A DNA stretch of 64,000 nt, taken from contig JTDE01000315.1 of the NCBI GenBank assembly GCA_014338405.1, positions 129,181 through 193,180 on the forward strand. Direction: 5' to 3'. The notes below the pieces were generated by a model that ran no database searches, was not told where the DNA came from, and saw only the letters and a list, made by a program, of their open reading frames with translations. Position numbers and translations under genes: made by a program. Of this stretch, positions 41,501-53,400 are shown in pieces (the stretch's first letter is position 1; the number at the start of each line of letters is the position of its first letter). This DNA is from Paragonimus skrjabini miyazakii. Lineage: Eukaryota > Platyhelminthes > Trematoda > Plagiorchiida > Troglotrematidae.

Positions 41501-42448
41501 TGTAAATTTTCCTCAATGCACGTCTAAATAATCAAAGCATTGTAGTGTGACTGCGTGTTCACTACTGTAGAGTGAATAAGTTAACAAGTAGAATGCTTCA
41601 ATTTAAAAAAAGTAAGATGAATCAATAAAGAGAGTATTCATATATTTGTTGCGGTTTATGAAAGCATACATGTACGATCATGTCAATTATGGTTTCTCGA
41701 TTTCGCATGCACACAGTAGGACTACTTGCATTTAACGTGTTCCGCAAAATTTCATAAATGTGGTAGCAAACAGCGTCATCCAGACAAAAATGTAAACAAA
41801 CCTTGAAATCTATTTAGCTCTATCGCACAATCACTGACGCGATTTGAATTGATTTTTGGATAACTGAACTATGTAAAACTGAGAATTAATCTCTGCGCTT
41901 TCGGGTGCGTACAAGGTAGCATTTTTGTCTCCACCGGAAATAATTTGTAATTGATCCGGAGATTAAAGCGTTTTTTCTCACACAAAACAAATCGTTTGCT
42001 CAATCAAAAATGGATGGACGTGTGTTGAATTTTGTTTAACCACACTTTAACAAGTGCGTGCAGTCCAGGTTGATAGAATTTTCAACATGTTACTATTATA
42101 ATTGTAACGCTAACGCGCTGACTTTGAACGATCAAGCAACACTAATGCAGGTACGCACAGTTGGGTTTCAGTGAAATCGGATTAGATAATCGGCCATGAT
42201 AACTGCTGTCCCGCTTGTCTTGGGTTAGTCAATTTCGTCAGTAGCATGGTGAACGTGGATTAGGAGAGGTAAATTTCAGTACCTGTGCACAAGAGTTGCA
42301 AATAACGTAACGCACTGGTTAGTGACCAGTCTAACTCCATTAAAACAAGGATCTCAGACATACTGTATTAAAGGTTACATCGGATTGATGTAACTAAGCT
42401 GATTCTAACTCTGATAATAAAAAGACGTGCTTTGCATGTGTTAAGTAA

Positions 42449-44330
42449 TTGATCACGTATGTTCCACTACACCAGGAATTTGAGGGTGTTTGTGAACTCT
42501 TTGAAACCGATCACGTTGGTTTGGTCCTGACTACTGATTTTCTGATGAAATCTCCATTTTTGTTCACTGAACATGTCAGCTTTCGTCATCCTGATCGGTG
42601 CTATCGCTATCGTGAGGTTTGGTTAATGAAAAATGTTAGGGAAATGGAAATCTCTTTTGCCTCAGAGAACACTGGCAAACTCTTTAAGCTGATCCGTTCC
42701 ATTGGTTCCAGTCGACCGTCTGTCAATGAAACTATCTGCAAACCAGATAACACGCTAATCTATAATAAGTCCAGAAGTTTAGAGCGGTGTGCGGAACATT
42801 TTGATGGTCAATTGAGCTGGTCTCCTGCTTCTATCACGTTGACGCCACGAACTTGTTATTTAGCACCCTGGTCAGTAGAGTTGCCACCTTCCACTGAAAC
42901 TGAGGTTTGAAATTGCATCTCGGCTCTCAATCGTAGTAAGGCTGCTGGCCCAGCTGATCTCGAACCACCATATCTCAAAGAAGTTAAAGAGGTATTACTA
43001 GAGGCCTTGGCTCAGTTGTTTCAATCTGTGTTGACGATGGAGACCATCCTCACGTACTAGGGTCACTCGATAATAATTCTGATATTCAAGAAAGAAGCCC
43101 GGGATCTTGTATAAACCATAGAGGAGTTAGTGTGACCACACGCATTTCAAGGATTCTTCTTTTTATTGTACTTCGTCGATTCACTGCAGTCCGAGAGTTA
43201 AACATTAAAGAAGAATAGGCAAGGTTTCGCCCCCGGCGATGATGTACAGATCACATTTTTCTCATTCGTCAAACCCTGGAGCAGCGTTATGTGTACCACC
43301 GGCCATGAATCGCCGTACTTCCCGATTATAATGATGCGTTCGATTCGGTGGATCGGTCTGCAACTTTACAGTCGCTCGAAAGCAAGGGTGAATCAATTAA
43401 GTATGTAAACATCCTGTCGGCGCTACATCCCTGGGAAGCTGCATTAGTTGCTGTCGTGGAGATGTAGAAAATGAAGTAGAAGCGCATATTTCTAAGGCTA
43501 TGGTAGCGTTTGCTAATCTGAGACACCTATGGCGACAGAGAAGTATTTCTGTGAATCTTAAGGGTCTTGTATTTCAGAAAAATTGAGGACTGTATCACTT
43601 TACGGCAGCAGAACCTGGCCATTCAGGGAAGAGGATGTGTACCGTCTCCAGGTTTTCGATCACCGATGCCTACGTTTAGTCGTTGCTATCGAGTGTCACC
43701 AGCGGATAAGCAACGAAGAGGTGAGGAACTCGGTATTTGGTAATAATTATCAGACAAGTTCTTTTGTTCACTCACTACACAGACCTAGATTCTGTATCAA
43801 GTAATAAGAATGCCAGTTAGTCGTTTGCCACACTGAGCACTGTTTACCGAAGCTGCGGCCGACTGGTGCAAGATGCGAGGTGGACAGATGATAACCCGTT
43901 GTAGAGAAATGAACTCGTTCACGAATGAGATGGTCACTGTAGATCTAGTTCGTCTGCAGAGCTGGGACCCTCGCGACTCCCAGAGTCGGTGGCTGGAGAC
44001 GTTAGGTAAGATGGTGACTAACTGAGCTCAGTCGCATGGATGTTGTCGTTGTTTGGCCGAGTTGTCTGTTAAGTGAGTGCACTTAATGATGCGAGGCAGT
44101 GAAAGCCGTAATGCTGATGACGCCCTACTTTCACGTACAGCTCGGTTGTTTGTTTGCAAAGTGTAGGCAACACTATGTTGTATATATGAATATAGACGTG
44201 GTTATTTTTAACAGTTAGGTCCATTCCCCTTCTATATAGAGTTTTTTCCATCGTGTCTGTGTGGGATGTAAGTATCCATGTGGGCCACTGATGTATTGCT
44301 GTCAGCGATGATGATGCTACCACCAAATGG
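42449..44330 (+). mobile_element. Decayed RTE-clade LINE with internal deletion
   Basis: Plus-strand reading frames, broken by stops and frameshifts, follow fluke RTE reverse transcriptases in order. First, at about 42600-42905, come AEHFDGQLSW and the preceding GKLFKLIRSI and KPDNTLIYNK. Then come SALNRSKAAGPADL (the fingers region), IFKKEARDL, QGFAPGDD, and DYNDAFDSVDRS (the D-x-x-x-A-F-D motif A) at about 43340. The sequence then jumps to GDVENEVEAHISKA, FANLRHLWRQRSIS, YGSRTWPFREEDVY, RLQVFDHRCLRL and a C-terminus WDPRDSQSRWLETLG near 43970. The catalytic YxDD block between these parts is missing. A 3' UTR follows, ending in GATGATGAT at about 44310, as expected for RTE elements with microsatellite tails. 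Confidence 0.85.
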
Positions 44331-44529
44331 GTGCGGTAGCCGTGGAAATTCCACTAGAGTTTAACTTTGTAAAGTTTATGTGTTGACGATTGAGCACGGG
44401 CTAGCCACTGACAAGTAAGAGATTCATCCTACAAGCGCTACACCAATATTCAGTCGTTTCATATAGACAATCGGTAACTTGGTGAGGCGCTTCTCACAAT
44501 CTTTATCCAAACCCGAAGTTAACATGACT

Positions 44530-44790
44530 TCAGTGGTTTCTCACCGCCTCAACTTAACCGCGTAGCATTGAAATCACTATTAACACGAACAAGACGAATC
44601 TGTGCACAGAACAGTCTTATGGACGAATTATACCTCGTAACGTCTGTACTACAAACCAATTATTATCCACAAAGGTTCACAAAAACGCACATAAAACTGG
44701 ACACACTATCCAAACAGTTAATCACTGTGAGAAAAGAAGCTTCCCACAAAATTGTGCTTTAAAGGGGACGACAATATGTGTTAAACAACC
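44530..44790 (+). pseudogene. Penelope-like element RT C-terminal relic
   Basis: The plus-strand translation FSPPQLNRVALKSLLTRTRR, then ICAQNSLMDELY, LVTSVLQTNYYPQRF, matches the end of the PLE reverse transcriptase, where an (R)ARRIC...L..EL..L...L..NGYP pattern is typical. Shortly afterwards a frameshifted L-x-F-K-G-D-D, another PLE landmark, can be read at about 44755-44775. Neither the rest of the RT nor a GIY-YIG domain follows here. It lies just 3' of the RTE relic and just 5' of gene 2 exon 44925. Confidence 0.65.
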
Positions 44791-44924
44791 CAAAGACTAA
44801 AAAATTTGACTTAACGAACAATTGACACAACCGAAGTTCTGGTATTAGCTCAGACAAAGCTTATCGAAACCACCTTATATGGTATCCACCAAGTTATATG
44901 TAACTGTAAAGAAAGTCACATAAG

Positions 44925-45021
44925 CAGAACCAAGAGCTGCTTCATCTCCAGAATGAAGAAATATTTGCCGCAATGAAAGCAGAGGTCCGCGCTGCCAGTG
45001 AACGCATTCTCATCAGAACAG
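44925..45021 (+). CDS. Gene 2, helical exon (first one found)
   Basis: An open frame reads QNQELLHLQN, EEIFAAMKAE, VRAASERILI, RT and ends in phase 1 at a good donor (AACAG|GTAAAC). A stop lies just upstream in the same frame, so the left boundary must be a splice acceptor. The best is CACATAAG at 44924, although its pyrimidine tract is poor. The heptad-like Leu/Ile/Ala spacing and charge suggest an alpha-helical or coiled-coil segment. It lies about 130 bp downstream of a PLE relic but does not resemble PLE protein. The family is not recognised and 5' exons were not found. Confidence 0.55.
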
Positions 45022-45110
45022 GTAAACAGTCAACCCAATTGTACGTTCGGAACCCTATTATGTCATTCCAATCCATGGCTATTGCGGTTTGATGAGGCGG
45101 CCACAAGCAG

Positions 45111-45263
45111 TCGACAGCAGTCAGCCTCGTGTTTTCAAAAAAATTGTTCGTGAACTCGACAGTTCCTTGGACTCAGTGACCTTTCTTAACCCACTGACTG
45201 ACTATCCATCCCATACATTCTATTTGTTTGATATAGAAGCAGATTCTGGTTACTGTACATCTG
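45111..45263 (+). CDS. Gene 2, exon (internal, or terminal ending at 45283)
   Basis: After an 89-nt gap with acceptor CCACAAGCAG, an open frame starts in phase 1 and continues DSSQPRVFKK, IVRELDSSLD, SVTFLNPLTD, YPSHTFYLFD, IEADSGYCTS. It reaches a stop codon at 45281-45283, followed at once by an ATAAAA-like signal, so it may be a 3' terminal exon. Alternatively it uses the weak donor TCTG|GTACTG at 45263/45264 (phase 1), which would fit the next phase-1 exon at 48361. Which is used cannot be decided here. No domain is recognised. Confidence 0.45.
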
Positions 45264-45388
45264 GTACTGACAAATCAATATAAAATATTTCCATGTATCA
45301 CTCTCAACGTCCCGACTATTTGTTGAAATAATTTTGTACTCAACCTAATCAGCTCACCTTACATTAATTTGAGAGTATCGCCCTTTAG

Positions 45389-45454
45389 CATCCTTCCATG
45401 TTTTGCGAAGAGACTGCCACTGTTAGACTACTTGATACATCGGTGGTTTTGTGG
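45389..45454 (+). CDS. Possible 66-nt exon, gene 2 region
   Basis: This 22-codon segment (HPSMFCEETA, TVRLLDTSVV, LW) has phase 0 at both ends, a good acceptor (TATCGCCCTTTAG) and a good donor (GTGG|GTAAGC). The phases do not match the neighbouring candidates at 45263 (phase 1) and 48361 (phase 1), so it would need another exon or a different donor upstream. It may be alternatively used or may be chance. Confidence 0.35.
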
Positions 45455-45463
45455 GTAAGCATT

Positions 45464-48360
45464 AGGGTTCTAGTGCATGTTATTTCTAGTTAAACGTTGT
45501 CGTGATATTAGTGACTCATCCGTCTGCTTCGAACGAAGCACGGTCGAGATGGAGTATTCTTAGTTTTCAGGTACAAGCGAAGATGAAGCAGATCATAGAG
45601 GAGGTTTCATGGCAGAAAATCTAACACACTATCTCCGGGAAGAACACTTCTAGATAAGCCTAAGTTTTCTACTACTAGACCTTCCAAGTCACGTTTGATT
45701 ACGGATATGGTTGGGCAGACGTTCCGAAGATAGTACCCCTTAACAAATATGTACATCTCAAATTTCTCTCTTTGTTGCGATGCATTACTTTTTAGGTCAC
45801 TTGTGTAGTTTCTACATTTTGCAAACGCCGTGCACTTCCAAAGATTTTAGGTTTATCCACAGTGTTGGAGATTTGAGAAAGTCATTTAATTCTATAACAC
45901 GCAGAATTAGTAACAGGCCACCCACAACCAATTCTTAATAGAAACCAGTCTTCTACCAATTCTTTCATCTTGTCACCAAACATAAGTTCGACTGGACAAT
46001 GTTCTGGCTACCCAATAAAACGGTTTGTGAAGGTCCTGGTTAAAAACCCTCACCAAGACGGTAATATCTAGTCGTTCGAAAGTATCCAACAAACAGGAGA
46101 AGAATACATGAATAGGTTATACTGCACCGGCAGCATCGATCTATCAACCAATGCACAACAAAACGTTTGTAATGTATGAATGTAACACTTCAAAAACAAA
46201 TCCGTCCCGCAATTTAGTTCGAGAAATATTATTTTAACTCCGAAAACAATTACGTGATACTCATCCAAAACAACTGTTTGGAAGATGATTAAAACAAACC
46301 TATTCGCCAGAAACTGCCTGGGTGGTGTGTAAACACAAGTTGGAAGTTGATTTGAATGTGTATGATACACGGGTCTTCACAGAAGGCAAACTGACAAGGA
46401 ACGGGTTGAATGTAAAGTTTGCCATATTGCCCTACTCTTTTTGTCTACAACAACCTGACTGAAGCAAGGCTCATGAGTCACGAACAACCTTTAGACGAGT
46501 TCCCTTATGACGACGAAACACATCGCGTCTTGCACCAACCAAAGAGCAACTACAACAACTGACGAACATTGCAAGTGCATAGACAATTGTCCTAGTTGTT
46601 GTCATTTCCATTCAGAGGGTTTCGAGGTATAAATACACTTGGTAGCACTTGTTGGACGGCGAAACAACATACCTATATACATACGGCATATATATTCTCA
46701 GCCCCCTCTTCAAAGTTCCACTGCATATGTCTGACTAACTGTGACTCAAGATGAACGATGTGATGGAGCACAAATGTGTCATCTCTTTTTGGTATGTCTT
46801 GGATAATCCAAATGTATCACACATAAAGCATTCAGAGACAGGTGAACATTGTCTTGCCTAGCTCTGAATTTGTAGTTCACTTCGTACATCCCGCTATTAA
46901 CGGGACCTATTATACCTGTCGTTATTAAATGTCCATGATTAGAACAAAAAACGTCGCCATCCAGCGTGATTCTAAATATTTCGAAGTATGACAACTTCGC
47001 TTACTTCATCGAACTAGGAATTCGAGTCATGATATGAACGCACGGAATAAAGGTTTGTAAAGCGTAACATCTGATTATTAACTTTTACTTATTATATTGT
47101 GAGTAGAGTTTACATATTTTTTTATCACCGAGAAATACACACACCTGTATAGGTGGCTTTAACCACAGAGTTTTCAGCAACTCATAACAACTCACGTTAT
47201 GAAAATTTTGGGTAGAATTAATTGTATGTGCAACCGACTAAAAGTGTTTTAGAAGATGGAATATCAACATGTGATGTACATATGTTCAATGTCTGGCATA
47301 GTGCTCCAGGTATTCTTATGTTGGTTTTTAGCAATAATGAGCAAATTTCCATCTGTGATGAATGCTTTTTTGTGTTCTTAACGAGCACAGAGCTTGAAGC
47401 ATCCACCATTTTGAGGAAAGAATCAAAACCATTTGGTGTAAACAAAGTAACAGAAAACGTTAATTTCTGATGAACACAAATCGGGTGAAGATAACAAGAA
47501 ACTGTTTGTTTGAAATTAACGAAGTTAAACAGTTGACCTGTGATGTAAGCTATGCTACGCATACGGAGTAGTATCCGACTAGTATTCTGTAACCAATATC
47601 GAATCTTTACAATAAAACAAGAATATGAGGAGACCTTTTGTTTTTGATAATTACACGTATCACTGTGGTTCGAAGGCAACGACTGATTACTTCACAACAT
47701 CGAACGGTCGAGGAATGAAATGTGGAATAAACAACTGCGGAGATGTGATTTGGGTGGTTGATATAAGTGATGTAGTTTGAGAATTAACACGCAGCATTAT
47801 TTTCCGGGAAGAACATATTCTCTGCATGCTTCCAGAAAATCAGTTGGCAGACAGTGCGGTATTTTACCCTTCAAATAATAGTTGTGATAATTTCCGTTTT
47901 TACAACTGTTTGCTATGTGTTTCATATAAGTGAGAGTACGTGAAAGATTTAATGCTTGATATACACTGCTGAAGTCAATTCTGTTGTTCATACGAGTGGA
48001 CAAGTCGAAAAACATAAAACATATATTTCAGGTAAAACAACGAAGTGGAAGTCATTAAGTGAAATCCTGAACCCACCAAATGAAGTACCATTCAAAATTG
48101 TGGAACTCCTCCAACACTTTCACGTATCATGTTATATATCTCTAATTGTCTTGTGCACCAAGTTTGAATGAATGATTGAAACGGGTTGTGAAATAGAACT
48201 ATTAAGTTCTTTCTAAAATACTCTAAGTTGTCTTATAAGCGTACGTCACTGAGGAGCACATCCACTTAAATTTATTAGGTTATTTCCGACGATCAACACT
48301 CGACAGGCTGTCAGGACGTTTTGTGTATGGCGTTCCAGATTGGACACTAAAATACTGCAG
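45464..48360. other. Intronic stretch between gene 2 exons
   Basis: This holds two unexplained open segments. The minus-strand frame ending at 47218 reads KLTFSVTLFT, PNGFDSFLKM after an acceptor-like TGTGTTCATCAG. The plus-strand frame of about 50 codons at 46412-46561 includes MSHEQPLDEF, PYDDETHRVL. Neither matches a family that I recognise; they may be relics of mobile elements. Confidence 0.3.
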
Positions 48361-48417
48361 GTCTCATCGAAAGTAATTCGGCTGCTCTCGCAGCACCAAC
48401 CGGCGACCTTGAATACG
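48361..48417 (+). CDS. Gene 2, short exon
   Basis: This 57-nt exon has acceptor AATACTGCAG and a strong donor (TACG|GTAAGTC). It starts and ends in phase 1 and encodes LIESNSAALA, APTGDLEY plus split codons. The base composition rises to a coding-like level (GCTGCTCTCGCAGCACC and similar) compared with its flanks. Phase fits both 45021 or 45263 upstream and 48631 downstream. Confidence 0.5.
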
Positions 48418-48519
48418 GTAAGTCAGCTAAAGCGTAGAGCTGTTTTTCAGGGAATGCAACAATAGCTAGATTGAACTAATAGTGCTTCTGACTTGTCGGT
48501 AACCTATGGAGAAGTTACT

Positions 48520-48632
48520 TGAGTTAGATGAACCCCATTTGTCAAAAATCAGAGCTTCAGATTGTTTCAAATCAGCGAGAGAAAGAACGTGCCCAAACGC
48601 TGCAAGCGTCTTACCAGCTGAGCTAGGAAGGC
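48520..48632 (-). repeat. tRNA-derived SINE-like head
   Basis: On the minus strand TTCCTAGCTCAGCTGGTAAG holds a perfect box A (48614-48625), followed by ACGCTTGCAGCGTTTGGGC and, about 80 bases on, GGGTTCATCTAACTC as a possible degenerate box B. It overlaps the left boundary proposed for gene 2 exon 48631-48810, so part of that exon's flank may be SINE-derived. Confidence 0.35.
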
Positions 48633-48810
48633 ATGCTGGACTCTGTTCACAATTCGGTTTCATCTAATGCATCAAGTCTGCCAAGTTGCTCTCAACTATT
48701 ACTTGAGTTAGGCAACCTTTTACTCGGAGAACGTGAGCGGGTAACTAAGATAAGTCTTGCAGCCCTAATCTCAACTCAAGCTGGAAGGGTTCAATCAGGT
48801 TCACGTGTTC
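48631..48810 (+). CDS. Gene 2, Ser/Leu-rich exon
   Basis: This 180-nt open segment ends at a perfect donor (GTTC|GTAAGT) in phase 1. It reads MLDSVHNSVS, SNASSLPSCS, QLLLELGNLL, LGERERVTKI, SLAALISTQA, GRVQSGSRVR. The left boundary is uncertain: a stop codon precedes it closely in frame. Either a weak acceptor (CTAGGAAG, phase 1) is used, or the ATG at 48633 starts translation. A Leu-rich helix (QLLLELGNLLLGE) is evident. A tRNA-like box A lies on the opposite strand just at the left boundary. The family is not recognised. Confidence 0.55.
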
Positions 48811-51655
48811 GTAAGTAGATCTTCTGACTACTACTTCAACGAAGCTACAAAAAGCAAAACGAAGCTTCTGGATAATAATATCCAGCCATAGTCTGTGGCG
48901 TTCCATTGATATTAATAACTGCCGTATAAGTTACGAGTTTGTTGACATTTGTTATCATTGAGCGAATTCACAAAGAAATACGGTCGTTTTAAGTCAAACC
49001 TGGGTTGAAATTAACACAAACGGCTTTCAACAATCGTAACAAATTATAATTTATCAAAATGCTAGGAAAGCATACAAATTTTAGAAAGATTCGTGAAGTC
49101 ATTCGTCTACACTGAAATAAGTAATCAGTGTCCAATGAAAAGCATTGGGTGGATTCTCAAAAAGTGGTCCCAAATTCCAGTAACGTAAGAGCGTATGTAA
49201 TAATATACCATTGAACACACCAAAATGAAATATGCTATTTACATATTGCTTGAAGAGAGAAAGAAACACTATAGGTAGTTGACTCATCAACGCACAGGAC
49301 GAATATCACGGACAAAGAAAGATAATTACAAAGTGCAAAATAGGGATGAATCACCAGGACGGTGATCAATAACAAGACATGGATACACACTGACATTGTG
49401 AACAAAAACGAGTATTCGACAGCCGATGAGTGAATGACCACAACGGAAAGTGCAACATGAGACCAGCCTGGATGTGAAGTGGTCGCGACGACAAGAGCAT
49501 CAGTGCTAGAAAGACGAGTGTGAACAACGATGACAGAAAAAATTAATCACACGTTCCCAAGTGAATGTGTACAATTTTTGATTCACATATATAATATAAG
49601 GTAACACAAATACAGCTGAGTTAATAGAAACCTTAGTGCATGTGCTTCCCTTATGTACCCAATTCACCTAGTAAAAACTGACCACTGGATATAGTGAATA
49701 GGCGGAAAAGTTGTCAAGTCTATACTGGAAGTGAATCCACGTTCAATAAACAGTAGAAATATCATAGCGTGAGCCTTCTGCGAAATATAATCACTGATAC
49801 TAAACATGCACATTAGTCAGACTATATATCACCACTCAGATGCCAATTTTCAGGATTACGCGGGGTTTTTGCGACTAACGCTGCGAAACCGAACACGCAC
49901 TAAACCCGGACTGCCACAGACTTTGTGATCCCGGAGGAATAGTCATCAGCCAACATTTTCCACGACAGAAGTCAGCCGTTAAATACTACCAGTTTAAACT
50001 CAGTTGGCCTGAATTCATTTTAAAGACTAGCAGCGTCATTCTTGAAATTTTTGGGAGATAACACTGCACACAAGTGACCTGGTATTCAAGAATGAACAGA
50101 AGAATTATCCTAACAGTGACTACAATATACGAATATAAAATTAAGATGTTTTGCCTCCTGGCAGCAGAAACACCGAAAGCACGAAGAAATGACACAACAC
50201 ATCTTGAAAATAATTATCGCACAGAAACTGAGTCATGGGTAAACCAATTCGTACCGCCCAAATCATTCCGTTGCGTCACATTCATATATAACATAATAGT
50301 CATTATGCTACTGGCGCAATATTACCTGATGTGATCAATATGCTTATCGATTTGCCAGGCGACTAATTAGTGTAAGTCTGTTAACTAGTTCAAAAAACGA
50401 GTTTGTTCACTGTAATCAAAACACTAACGAATTCATAAAATAGTTCTAGTTGGACGCATTGCTTAAATTTACCAATGTTCTTTAATTAAAAGCATGATAT
50501 GATTATCGATTTCGTATCAGGGAAGAACTCAATAAGGATCAATCACTGTTAAAATTTGAAAGGCTTGTGCTGATAAAATCATTGACCTACTGCTGTTACC
50601 AAAATGAGGTACTATAAAAAGAAAAGATAACGTTACGATCGAGAAGTTCAATTAGAATTCTCGTTAGCAAGCATAGTTACGAGCATCGTGATTTAGACCA
50701 ATATTAAACAATGCTGTCCTCAATGCCGGCAATCGGACTGTACATGTCATCATTTTTTCGGGTACGAATCGGTGCACAGTTCTCGACCATTTCAGTTGTG
50801 CCCACCAAACTACTTCACTGACATGAGACGAAGTGGTCGAGAACCAAATCTACTGAACCAACACATAATGACACTGACGGGTAAGAAACATCAGTCAGGG
50901 TAATACAGTTTGAAAAAATAAGTAGACAGGCTGACAAGAAAGTTGTCGCAATGTCGTGCAACAAATATTATACGTTGCATGACTGATAAGTTTGTGAACT
51001 TAAATTTTTGGAACACCGGCAACCCAGAATACTTTTTTTTACCGGGGATAAAGGTTAAAATCACACGTGAAACACCACAGTTGTTGCATTCTCCTAGATA
51101 CTCCAGACAGCTTTTTTGAGAAATTGTACTCGAGATTTGCTCATGGTTGGGCTTGTTAGTAGGGCACACCCTTCTATGAGCCCAGAATAGAACCCCAGCC
51201 AAGTTTTTACCAAGCGATCCTGTTCACCAATGCGCCGCTGTCTTAGAATCATGCCTAAAACCGAATTTACTAGTGAGTGATGACCACACTATCACATAAC
51301 CTCGAGAAAAAACGCAGAAACTATTCTGTTGAACAGATGGACCCAATACTGTGAATTCTCTGCAACTTGTGACCTCGAAAGCCGTTAAGCCTAGCATGTC
51401 GTCTAGTACAAGACACCCATTACATATAGGTAAAAGTATAGGATAAAAGCAAACAGCAATTTGCACGACTGCCTTGTATTCATATCCCCAACAGCAGTGC
51501 AGCCACATTCGCTTTGGCGACAACCCCGACATGGTGCATATGTACGTTCCTGATAGTCGCTTCTAGCCTTCGTTTTTTTTAACGTTAAGACGTACCCCTC
51601 AGTTTCCGCGTGTACGAGTCATGCAGTATAACCCTTCAACAAATCCGCATGTTGT

Positions 51656-51797
51656 ACAGCACTCCTCCTCCTTCTGAAGTTACTTCACTCCTTTGCATCT
51701 GCTGGTGAATTCCCTCTGACCGACGCTCTGGCATCCCGCGGTTCACTGACATTCTCTCGGTTAGATGCGAGGGCACATAGTGATACTTTTCTAGCCC
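51656..51797 (+). CDS. Possible alternative exon of gene 2
   Basis: After a possible acceptor (TGTTGTACAG) an open frame reads LLLLLKLLHS, FASAGEFPLT, DALASRGSLT, FSRLDARAHS before a stop at about 51800. The stretch is more GC-rich than its surroundings and would continue in phase from the donor at 48810. No good donor is visible in it, so it would be an alternative 3' exon. This rests on composition and phase only. Confidence 0.25.
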
Positions 51798-51866
51798 ACT
51801 AGTTTATTGTGCCTGTGGACAAACTGACTGCTGTGTTGATTGAAATGAACTTCCCTATTAGCACAG

Positions 51867-51964
51867 AATGTCCGAGGTTGAACTCGACTCACTATGGAAT
51901 CCATGGCAACAGTTCAAATAATGTGTCCCAAAGGATGGATTTCCGGAAGGCAAACTCAAGATCG
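51867..51964 (+). CDS. Gene 2, Asn/Ser-rich exon
   Basis: This 98-nt exon (phase 1 to 0) has acceptor CCCTATTAGCACAG and a fair donor (ATCG|GTAATA). It encodes CPRLNSTHYG, IHGNSSNNVS, QRMDFRKANS, RS. Its start phase fits the donor at 48810, which would create a Gln codon. The downstream phase-0 end fits the proposed 14-nt exon at 54913. It is hydrophilic with no recognised domain. Confidence 0.4.
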
Positions 51965-53400
51965 GTAATAACTCCAACATCCATATTCGTACATTTGGAA
52001 GACAGAAATCATGTGTTCGAATGAAGTTTACCATGAATAACTTGCATACAAGTTTGTGGAACAAGTAATCGAGGTTTGAACAAATGAAAATCTATTTTTT
52101 TTTAATGTTGTGTAAGCACGCTCTATAAACCGCAACATCCTTTCAAATTCACATGATTGGTATTCAAATTTGTAATCCTTTTGCATGTTACTCAGCAGTG
52201 ATTTTCGGTTACATTAAAGAAACGCATCTCGTAGTTGCCTTATCTTCGGGCTAGTTTTGAAGCAAATTAAATCTGTCGAGACTGTTGCAAAGCTGCTACG
52301 AAATACCAACCAAATGTCAAACATTTCCGAAACTGTTAAGTAACGTAGTAATGTAATGTAATGCAATACTGAGTAAATTAAATACATTTTCACCAATCTA
52401 TTTCAGCCCATTGACAACCATCAAAAAAGTATAGACATGACTATTTTTTTTTGTAACACGTTTGAATTATTGTTGAATATTTACATGTCAATGTTCCTTG
52501 CATGCATGCTTTGCTGTCGCAGGCAGCTACTAAACTGTATGGGACAAGAGATACCACATCGACCCAATATCACCTCAAATTCTGTCCGAACTGTCTATTA
52601 TGACCACGCATCTTGCTCAATAAATGCATCAGTTCAACTTTAAGATGAGTAAAACTAATACCCGCAATACAATCGTAGATGGATCTGAAATTGTTTAAAC
52701 ATTTCAGGGTGAACGTCAACCGTAACTACGACGGTAACTTACAGCAAACATCACTATTAAGCAATCACACACAAATCTATCAAAATAGTAAGAGAACGAA
52801 AAAAACGGCATCGGAAGAAGACATTTTTCTTGGTCTGTTGTGTGAAAGAGGAAATTTTTTTCACCATCTAACGCAGTAAATTGAATCACTGATTACGATG
52901 ACAAACCACACAAACGAATTGACCATATTTGCCAGGCTCATTAAGTCAGTGTTACCATTAAGAAAACAATATATCAACAAGTTTCCGTTTCTGTAATGTG
53001 TAGTTTGAAACTCGGCTACGGGTGAACAAATGCAAGCAATACCATTTGGATTATCCGACCAGGAAAAAATCAATGCTGCCCAAATATCCGACCACACAAG
53101 TCGATCGTTGTTACAAAAACCGTTCTTTCTTGGTTATTAAGCAAACACTGAACGGGAATATAAAATACGCTACGATCAAGCACTATGGTTGTATAAAATT
53201 CACATTCATAACTGAATATCACATCAGTATTCTCTGGTATCCGGTTAACTCATCTGATTTTAAAAAACGATCGGGGAAAAAAGATACAATGTTCTGGTTT
53301 CTATTTGGACTTTATGTATAAACGTCAATATGACTATATTGTGTGAGATACGATCCATACGGTTGTGAGATGTAGACGTGTGTGATTCTCTAAAACTTAC

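Larger units (their letters stand above)
29964..42448. other. Middle of the large first intron of gene 1
   Basis: Long AT-rich stretch. Other than the hairpin at 34.3 kb and the SINE-like head at 35.5 kb, nothing is recognisable. The open frames at 33180-33503 and 40257-40646 (plus) and 38689-38976 (minus) have no motifs and no convincing splice context. Confidence 0.35.
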
